A program made the position numbers and the translations under genes. A stretch of DNA of 64,000 nt from Flaccisagitta enflata (lineage: Eukaryota; Chaetognatha; Sagittoidea; Aphragmophora). Numbering within the stretch: position 1 is the stretch's first letter; every line of letters begins with the position of its first letter. A model generated the notes under the pieces. It had not been told where the DNA came from, searched no databases, and saw nothing but the letters and a program-made list of their open reading frames with translations. Shown piece by piece: positions 57,363 through 64,000 of the stretch. Where the stretch lies: NCBI GenBank assembly GCA_965153355.1, contig OZ231127.1, positions 46,128,001 to 46,192,000 on the forward strand, written 5' to 3'.

Positions 57363-57509
57363 TGTGCAGGGCAGCGGCCCCAAAGAGGTTGAAGACCTAT
57401 ACTTTTACACATGAGGAATTTTCTCCGGGGAGGGTGGGAAGACGGAGAAGTAGAAGGAGAAAATTCCCCTTTTGTGTGAAAACCAAGGTCCTTTTCTAGG
57501 GAAGAAGAA

Positions 57510-57540
<31 letters not shown>

Positions 57541-57575
57541 AAGAAGAAGAAGAAGAAGAAGAATAAGAATAAGAA

Positions 57576-57606
<31 letters not shown>

Positions 57607-57690
57607 AAGAAGAAGGAGAAAATTCCCCGTATGTGTGAAAGCATAGGTCATCGAACCCTTTGCGGCCACTGCCAAAAAAGGAGACCGACC
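57363..57690. mobile_element. GGGCAGCGGCCCC foldback element with (GAA)n core
   Basis: The left arm AGGGCAGCGGCCCCAAAGAG, GAAGACCTATACTTTTACAC, ATGAGGAATTTTCTCC and the right arm GGAGAAAATTCCCCGTATGT, GTGAAAGCATAGGTCATCGA, GGCCACTGCC enclose (GAA)n at 57508-57612. Confidence 0.8.
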
Positions 57691-57699
57691 GGCGGACCG

Positions 57700-57865
57700 A
57701 CATAGCGGGGCGAAGAACTTAAGAAAGAAAGATTCTTTACCATTATCCGCATCCGTTGGTTCGTTCGTCCACCTGGACCGTCAAACCCCTGCGGCCCTGC
57801 GCCTGCTCGGTCACTCACGAATCTCTAATTTCTCTATATGGCCGTTTATCCGACCTTACTTTCAA
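57700..57865. mobile_element. Decayed AACAAGGCC-like remnants
   Basis: ACCGACATAGCGGGGCGAAG near 57690 and, reversed, CGGCCCTGCGCCTGC, TATGGCCGTTTATCCGACCT at 57800-57860. Too decayed to orient fully. Confidence 0.45.
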
Positions 57866-58164
57866 TCAGGTCTAATTAGCGCTGAAGGCGAAGGAGAAAT
57901 ACTCATCACGTATAAACGGCCGTTTCCGGAAGAGAACAGCGAAGCTGAGGTTCTTGCCAGATTGCTCGCGTCTTTGCTTGCTTGGATTATGAATGGAAAA
58001 GGGAGGAAAGTGATAGGAAAGCAGGGTGACAACAGACCCGCTCGAAACCGCCGATATTTTAAATCGGCGTAACTGACAGACGAATAAATGGACGAACAGA
58101 CAAATGAACAGAGGGACGGACGGATGGACAGACCATCCTCCAGAAATGCGAGGAAAGGGTTTAA

Positions 58165-58375
<211 letters not shown>

Positions 58376-58442
58376 GATACGGAGAGAAAGAGACAAACAA
58401 ATTAACCAACAAAAAATTCCACCGAATAATCAATGTAAGACA

Positions 58443-59060
58443 CACAGCCCTCTCACAGCAAGATCCGGAGAAAAGTAACATTACTGTAGGTTTTTTCATT
58501 GTTTTGTATAGAATCTGAGCTCTATTTACTGGAACAAATGAAGTTAAAATCTTGTCAAGAGCGTTTTTTGAGATTTTCATAAAAAGTGATGGTTTTTACC
58601 CTTTTTTTCAATGTAGATTCTACTGGGTATTTTGAAAATCTTTTTTGACAGTTTATTTGAATTCCTGATGAAATTACCATTCATTTGATGGGTCGCACTA
58701 TACAATTTCATCCAAAACTGCAATTTTCCATTTTTAAGCCACCGTTCCAATTTTGCAACGGTGGCTTAAAAACTGAAAATCTTATTTTCATGTAAAAGTA
58801 TATGTTGCGACCTATCAAATGAATGGAAATTTCAACAGGAATACGAATTTGCTGACAAAAAGTATTTCTGAAATACCCAGTTGAATCTACAGGAAAGAGA
58901 AGACTAAAATCCATCAATTTTTATGAAAATCTCAAAAAGCGCTCTTGACAAGATTTTATCTTCATTAGTTCCAGTAAATAGAGCTCAGATTTTATACAAA
59001 ACAATTAAAAAACCTACAGTAAAGTTACTTTTCACCTGATCTTGCTGTGAGAGGGCTGTG
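58443..59060. mobile_element. Near-palindromic element, 618 bp
   Basis: Arms of about 290 bp run almost to the centre: CACAGCCCTCTCACAGCAAG, AAACCTACAGTAA/TTACTGTAGGTTT, AATCTGAGCTCTATTTACTG, TTGTCAAGAGCG. The centre at 58735-58770 has AAGCCACCGTT and AACGGTGGCTT. A 4-bp duplication GACA flanks it (58439-58442, 59061-59064). Confidence 0.88.
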
Positions 59061-59730
59061 GACAAGGAGAAGGCAAAAGAGTATGAAAAAAAATAAAATG
59101 AATGAATCAGTCATAGTAAGTATGGACAAATGAAGAAATGAAGGGAAGAATGAGAATGTAAAACAAAGAAGTTTACCTAAGGTGGCGGTACATAGATTAT
59201 GTAACGTCCTCTCGTCTTATCATTGAACGGCTTCCAACGGACAGAGATGGCTTAAAAAAGAATCTTCTGCCATGAGAAGTGATGGGGTGATGTTATGTTG
59301 GCGTTTCATGGCGCGCAAACCAGACAATGAATCACAGTTGATACAGTCGTGGAACGCTTCGCCACTTCATTGCATCCGAAGTCATGTTTGGCAGGTGAAT
59401 CTCATCAATAATCTATATTCGTTCACATTCATTTATCTATATTTGAATTCATGAAGCTCTGTAAAATCATTGAATCGTGGCTCTAATTAATATCGATTAT
59501 CTATCTTTCTAGCCGTGTGCTGCGCGACTCTTTAGACCATTTCCATGGTTCAACAGAAAGCACCCTCCAAAACATGTCAAAATGAGAATTCGGTTTCAGG
59601 CGTTGAACAATACATCATTGGAAAGCCCATTGAATTTTGATTGAGAAAATAACCTTCGTTAACCTTAGCGGTGTGTCGTATAAGCGTAAATCCCTAATCT
59701 ATGTAAAACTTTATATCATCAGTTTTGTGA
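59061..59730. other. No gene accepted
   Basis: A minus frame at 59236-59165 reads AISVRWKPFNDKTRGRYIIY but is too short to judge. 59512-59545 has AGCCGTGTGCTGCGCGACTC, a remnant of an AACAAGGCC-type end. Confidence 0.35.
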
Positions 59731-59732
59731 CA

Positions 59733-59926
59733 AACAAGGCAAGATACACGGCTACCAAAGTCACGTGCGGGTGGGCAGGGGCTATATTTGAGGTCACAAG
59801 ACCATTTGGGTAGGAGCAGTGAGGTCAAAGAAATAAAATCATAAAAAAAGTAAAGTGTGACCGACCAACGGACCAACTGACTGATAGACAAAGCGGGTTG
59901 TAGAGTCGCGTGCACACGACAAAAAA
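59733..59926 (+). mobile_element. AACAAGGCC element, full length
   Basis: AACAAGGCAAGATACACGGC, AGTCACGTGCGGGTGGGCAG, AGACCATTTGGGTAGGAGCA, AAAGTAAAGTGTGACCGACC, then AGTCGCGTGCACACGACAAA. Confidence 0.9.
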
Positions 59927-60000
59927 CACTAAAATCTGAGAAAAAGAAAGGCAAAGAGATGGACAGAGCTACAAAATTTTGTGAAAGGATGACGGGATTG

Positions 60001-60077
60001 GTGAAGGAGAAGGAGAAGGAGAAGGAGAAGGAGAAGAAGAAGAAGAAGAAGAAGAAGAAGAAGAAGAAGAAGAAGAA

Positions 60078-60109
<32 letters not shown>

Positions 60110-60260
60110 AGAAGAAAAAAATTGGAATGGAATGGTAGAGATTTTGGAACGGATTGGTAGAGATGCCGTCAAATATAATCAACAAAGAGGAAAAAATAGA
60201 AGAAGAAGAGGATAAAAAAGAACAAGAACAAGAACAAAAACAAGAAGAAGAACAAGGAGG
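60001..60260. repeat. (GAA)n/(GAAGGA)n arrays
   Basis: GGAGAA units at 60005-60035, GAA to 60118, then GAACAA-type runs at 60185-60255. Confidence 0.9.
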
Positions 60261-60313
60261 TGATTCTTAAAAGAAGAAGAATACGATGGAGGAGCCGAGT
60301 AGAATTGCTCAAT

Positions 60314-60510
60314 AACAAGGCCCAATACATGGCTACCACAGTCGCCTGCAGGGGCCGTACTTGAGGTTACTTGATCATTTGGGCAGGAGCAGTGAGGCTA
60401 AAGACTGCAAAAAAAAACCAAAAAACTAGTGTGATGGACGGACCAATGGACTGAAAGACCAACAGATGGAACGACAAAGCGGGGTGTAGAGTCGCATGGC
60501 ACGCGACTAG
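60314..60510 (+). mobile_element. AACAAGGCC element, full length
   Basis: AACAAGGCCCAATACATGGC, AGTCGCCTGCAGGGGCCGTA, GATCATTTGGGCAGGAGCAG, a GGACGGACCAATGGAC tract, AGTCGCATGGCACGCGACTA. Confidence 0.88.
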
Positions 60511-60524
60511 TAAAAAAGTCAGTA

Positions 60525-60640
60525 GTAGAAGAAGAATAAGAAAAGAAGAAGAAGATGAAGAAGAAGAAGGAGCTGAAGAAGAAGAAGAAGAAGAAGATGA
60601 TGATGAAGAAAGAGGAGAGCAGGGGAGGGGAAGGATTATC
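60525..60640. repeat. (GAA)n/(GAT)n low-complexity
   Basis: Interrupted GAA with GATGATGATG at the end. Confidence 0.85.
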
Positions 60641-61142
60641 AAAGATCATCGAATCAAAATGTAAATCCATGTTTCTCAAGTCTCTTCAGTTTATCTGTTT
60701 GTGAGCCCCTCTTTCTGTCTGTCTGTCTGTTTGCCTGTCTCTGTTTGCTCGTCTGTCTTTGTACCGCAATCTAAAACTCACGATGTATTGATTCATAATG
60801 TTCTTCATTATCTATTTGATTGGAAACTAGGAGTGGTGCGCGTATTAAGTTATCAAATAAAGTTATTAAATAGTCTGTGAGGGCTGACGAGGCCCTCTGC
60901 CATATACTTCAGTTTGGGTATAGTGAGGGATATTGTTCTATGCGGAGTTGTAAAAGGGAAAGAATATATCAAATAGTCTTTCAGCTACTCGTTCTTCGTC
61001 TTTCACATCATCCTCTTTTTCTTGACTTATTCATTGTCATCATCGTCGTCGTCATCGTTGTCTTAGTTATCATCGTTATTGTAATCATTGTCATCTTTGT
61101 CATCAATATCATCTTCGCATTTGTCTTCATAGTCACCATCTT
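60641..61142. other. No gene accepted; TCATCGTCATC-rich to the right
   Basis: GTCTGTCTGTCT repeats at 60716-60760. A phrase near 60895-60940 (CCATATACTTCAGTTTGGGTA, then ATTGTTC) resembles 36765-36815. From 61030 it is ATC/GTC triplets. Confidence 0.45.
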
Positions 61143-61149
61143 CATCTTT

Positions 61150-61242
61150 TTCTTCTTCTTCTTCTTCTTCTTCTTCTTCTTCTTCTTCTTCTTCTTCTTC
61201 TTCTTCTTCTTCTTCTTCTTCTTCTTCTTCTTCTTCTTCTTT
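61150..61242. repeat. (TTC)n microsatellite
   Basis: About 93 bp of TTC. Confidence 0.95.
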
Positions 61243-61454
61243 TTATTCATGTGCTACGCTACTCTTCACCCCGCTTTGTTGGTCCGTTGGACCGTCGGTC
61301 GGTCCATCGGTTGGTCCATCCCTCACACTATACTTTTTTGGGTTTTTGTGGTCTTTGGCCTCACAGCTCCTGCCTAAATGATCAAGCGACCTCAAACATT
61401 GCCCCTGCCCACCCGCACGCGACTGGGGTAGCCGTGTATCCGGCCTTATTCTTT
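61243..61454 (-). mobile_element. AACAAGGCC element (reverse)
   Basis: On the minus strand: AATAAGGCCGGATACACGGC, AGTCGCGTGCGGGTGGGCAG, GATCATTTAGGCAGGAGCTG, AAAAAGTATAGTGTGAGGG, a GACCGACGGTCC tract, GAGTAGCGTAGCACATGAAT. The 5' half is well kept, the palindrome decayed. Confidence 0.88.
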
Positions 61455-61522
61455 TACTTTCTCTTCTCCCTTCTCTTCATACCTAGGATTTAGGTCGATA
61501 GAATCGCATCGGCTCGCACGCT

Positions 61523-61998
61523 TTGTGGGCAGCGGCCCTGAAGGAGACTAAGTCCTGTAGAATACAGGGGGACTTTTGTTTGTCTGTACATTCTTTAGTC
61601 CCCCCAAGCGCTCACCGGCCTAAAATCCGCCCTCTAAGGCCTGAAATCTTACCTCTCAGGCCTGAAATCTGCCCTCTCAGGCCTTTGATCTGCCCTTTCA
61701 GACATGAAATCTGCTCTCTCAGGTCTGAAATCTGTCCACTCAGGCTTTAAATCTGCCCTCTCAGATTCAAGGCCGGTGAGGGCAGATTTCAGACCTGAGA
61801 AGGTAGATTTCAGACCTGAGAGCGCTGATTACAGGCTTGTGAGGGCCTGGGAGGGACGGATTGATGGATGGAGGAACAAAAGTCCCCCTGTGTTCTACAG
61901 GATTTGGTCCCTTTGGGGCCGCTGCCCTGCTTCCTCTCACTCCAGTTCCCAATCATGCAAAACAGGGCAACGGGTATCGCTGACCACATACTGCCCTA
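61523..61998. mobile_element. GGGCAGCGGCCCC foldback element with empty-site paralogue
   Basis: The left arm GGGCAGCGGCCCTGAAGGAG, CTAAGTCCTGTAGAATACAG and 21-bp units (CAGGCCTGAAATCTGCCCTC) invert near 61770. The right arm AAAGTCCCCCTGTGTTCTAC, GGGGCCGCTGCCC and the tail AAAACAGGGCAACGGGTATC, GCTGACCACATACTGCCC follow. The flanks (GAATCGCATCGGCTCGCACG and ACCGAGGATCTGAAAAGAAA) are continuous at 62608-62670 without the element, which defines its ends to within a few bases. Confidence 0.9.
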
Positions 61999-62084
61999 TT
62001 TCTCACTTTACCGAGGATCTGAAAAGAAAGTGTCCGACTTTGTTTGTGAGCCACTTCGTTTTTGTTTCTTTTTCTTGTTGATGC

Positions 62085-62086
62085 GC

Positions 62087-62170
<84 letters not shown>

Positions 62171-62530
62171 CGTCGTTGTCGTTGTCGCCGTCGTCGTCAT
62201 CGTCATCGTCGTTGTCGTCCTATTAGTTTTGTAATAGTTATCAATGTCGTCTTTTCATCACCATCCTCATCATCATCATCGACGTCATCATCATCGTCAT
62301 CGTCGTCGTTGTCGTCGTCGTTGTCTTAGTTGTCAAAGTCGTTGTCGTCGTCGTCGTCGTTGTCGTCGTTGTCGTCGTCGTCATCATCATATTAGTTTTG
62401 ACATTGTTATCAATGTCGTCTTTGTCATCATTATTATCTTCGAATTTTTCTTCTTCTTCTTCTTCTTCTTCTTCTTCTTCTTCTTCTTCTTCTTCTTCTT
62501 CTTCTTCTTCTTCTTCTTCTTCTTCTTCTT
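62085..62530. repeat. (TTG)n, (GTC/ATC)n and (TTC)n arrays
   Basis: TTG to about 62170, GTC/ATC triplets to about 62440, TTC to about 62530. Poly-T, poly-C and poly-S frames here are artefacts. Confidence 0.95.
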
Positions 62531-62664
62531 TTTCTTTTTCTTTTTCTTTCTTATTCTTTTTCCTCTTCTCTTTTCTTCTTCTCTTCATAATTGGGAAACA
62601 GGGCCAATAGAATCGCATCGGCTCGCGCGCTTTTTTCTCAATTTACTGAGGATCTGAAAGAAAG

Positions 62665-62886
62665 GTGACCGATTTTGTTAACACCATAACTGATACCGCG
62701 CATAAAGATTTTTATTTCTCTATAACGGCTGAAGCGAAAGCCTTGAAATTTTGGTTACTGACATAAAATTCGATGCCCTTTCACATCATGTTAAAAAAAT
62801 TTCACCGGAAGAAGAAGAAAACTATGATAGCCACTATGATACACAGCGTAACGCGATCGTAACAGGGTGTTAACAAAATCGGTCAC
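62665..62886. mobile_element. Short element with perfect 21-bp inverted ends
   Basis: GGTGACCGATTTTGTTAACA (62665) and its inverted partner ending ATCGGTCAC (62886). About 222 bp, no coding sequence; no clear target duplication. Confidence 0.65.
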
Positions 62887-63554
62887 TTGTTCATTATTTT
62901 TATATCTCTGGCTAGAATTGACATGAAGGTCTGAAATTTGGCATGAAACCTGGTTCATGTCTGTACTAAATGGGGGTAAAACATTTTGTTTTTATTCGGC
63001 CCTCAAAGTATGATTATTGCATATAGCATACTGCTATGTGTGAAAAACGGGCAAATTATCACTTTGGATTATTTTACTATGAGTGAAATTTTCCCATAGT
63101 AAACGACGGCCGATCATTACCAAATTTTCGGTGCTTCTTTAGGGATTGCAAATGTAAAAAAATGACCGAAGCAAGGGGGCGTCTGACGATTTTTTCATGT
63201 CTTTTACACTGACGATATGAAGTGTGACACAAGTGTGACTGAAAAAATGGGCTGTTTTGGCACTAATTTGAGCCACCTAACCTATCAAAATGTTGAGTAT
63301 GAAGGATATTTGTTGGGCACTAGGTCTCAAGTGATGTCTAGGTACAGCTTTCATCATCAATGAAATGATTGGTGGGAATGAACTATGCTTCATCGTCCAA
63401 CATATCATGGATTTCAGCTGGGCTTGTTTATTGTGAAAGCTGCCTTTAAGTCACAGTTTAACGATGATATCGTTGTATTTAAACCCAGGCTTCTAACTTA
63501 AACTGAGTCAAACTCAATACAATTTCTGCTTCCCTTACCAAAGTGCGACATTAG
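62887..63554. other. No gene seen
   Basis: AT-rich sequence without recognised repeats; it may lie in an intron if the following exon is real. Confidence 0.4.
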
Positions 63555-63666
63555 CGCGGCGGTCGGTTACCCAACACGTTTCGTCTGCGAGAAATGGAAA
63601 ACTGGAGACTCAAACATGAAGCAAGAAAAGTTGCGCCGATGCAACTTGAACCGCAACCATCCACAG
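63555..63666 (+). CDS. Possible internal exon of an unidentified gene
   Basis: After a pyrimidine-rich stretch and ACATTAG, the frame RGGRLPNTFRLREMENWRLK HEARKVAPMQLEPQPST is open for 37 codons plus one base, up to CACAG followed by GTTAGA. It is more GC-rich than its flanks and not repeat-derived. No family recognised and no partner exon is in the window, so it remains a suggestion. Confidence 0.3.
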
Positions 63667-64000
63667 GTTAGACAACAAAATGTGATAAAGCCTTTGTATT
63701 AAAGAGTAAGTCATAGTACAGACGAAGAGAAAATTGAGTTTGTTTCAGTTTACCATATCGGGAATATATGTGCATTGTCTCTAGGTTTGTAAATGTAATA
63801 ATATAGAAACAAGGCCAACAAGGCTAACAAGGCTAAAGAGACTAACAATTGCCATAAAAAATTGTCTATCAAAGAAAGATCCTACTCAAAGATGCAAATG
63901 TTGTAGGTGTTGTCTGTTGCACAGTTGAACGGCCTAAATGATGTACGGGAAGAGGTTCAAGGCTAATGAACAAACTGAAGCCTGACAGTATCTCTCACAG
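63667..64000. other. No gene seen
   Basis: Includes AACAAGGCCAACAAGGCTAA at about 63808, possibly the start of another AACAAGGCC element (its AACAAGGCCAACA opening), but no tag or palindrome follows. Confidence 0.4.

Noticed and set aside
59165-59400. Two short minus frames (AISVRWKPFNDKTRGRYIIY and MTSDAMKWRSVPRLYQ) as exons of a fibronectin-III protein
   Set aside because: Only 20-25 residues each, stops directly after, no reliable splice sites; resemblance to a fibronectin strand could be chance.

Overview
This is animal-type (metazoan or close relative) nuclear DNA, not bacterial: GT-AG introns, very abundant microsatellites, short inverted-repeat transposons with clean target-site duplications, a tRNA-derived SINE and two satellite arrays. 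The species cannot be named from the sequence. No rRNA gene, intact tRNA gene or CRISPR array was seen.

The one well-supported gene lies on the minus strand and fills about 40 kb (42220 down to 2248). I assembled it from splice signals and reading phase: 12 coding exons at 42220-42097, 40943-40653, 33201-33067, 28514-28341, 28078-27821, 27370-27191, 25047-24735, 20243-20050, 19567-19482, 18559-18264, 6123-5381 and 3005-2248. They join in frame into about 1183 residues ending at TGA. Exons 8 and 9 encode a SOX-like HMG box (about residues 499-570) split by an intron. The rest looks disordered and regulatory: serine-rich tracts, a PLDL motif of the CtBP-binding type, two basic nuclear-localisation-like patches, several SUMO-type KxE sites and a 33-residue polyglutamine run. 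Exon 1 is the least certain part.

The introns and the roughly 22 kb upstream are mostly repeats. Four groups stand out. (1) About 35 copies or relics of one modular element, running from AACAAGGCC to a GC-rich palindrome and CTAAAA. Its 5' tag covaries with the 3' palindrome across subfamilies, and its body ranges from about 100 bp to 1.6 kb with a tetranucleotide tract (CGGA/CCGA). I call it the AACAAGGCC element; its architecture recalls non-autonomous Helentron/DINE-1-like elements. (2) A foldback family with GGGCAGCGGCCCC ends and internal 20-21 bp repeats; one copy has a paralogous empty site. (3) Short inverted-repeat elements with target duplications: hAT (13147, 45118, probably 53384), PIF/Harbinger (13735), Tc1/mariner-like (13314), MULE-like (51789) and 4-bp-duplication types (19699, 58443). 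(4) Satellites and minisatellites: a 305-bp higher-order array (22640-23960), a 176-bp array (37545-39290), 90-bp and 21-bp minisatellites, and a roughly 1.6-kb tandem duplication bounded by GT arrays.

Layout: 1-2.2 kb repeats downstream of the gene; 2.2-42.2 kb the HMG-box gene and its repeat-filled introns; 42.2-64 kb almost entirely repeats, with only weak hints of exons near 46.85, 53.1 and 63.6 kb. Most long open frames are translated microsatellites.
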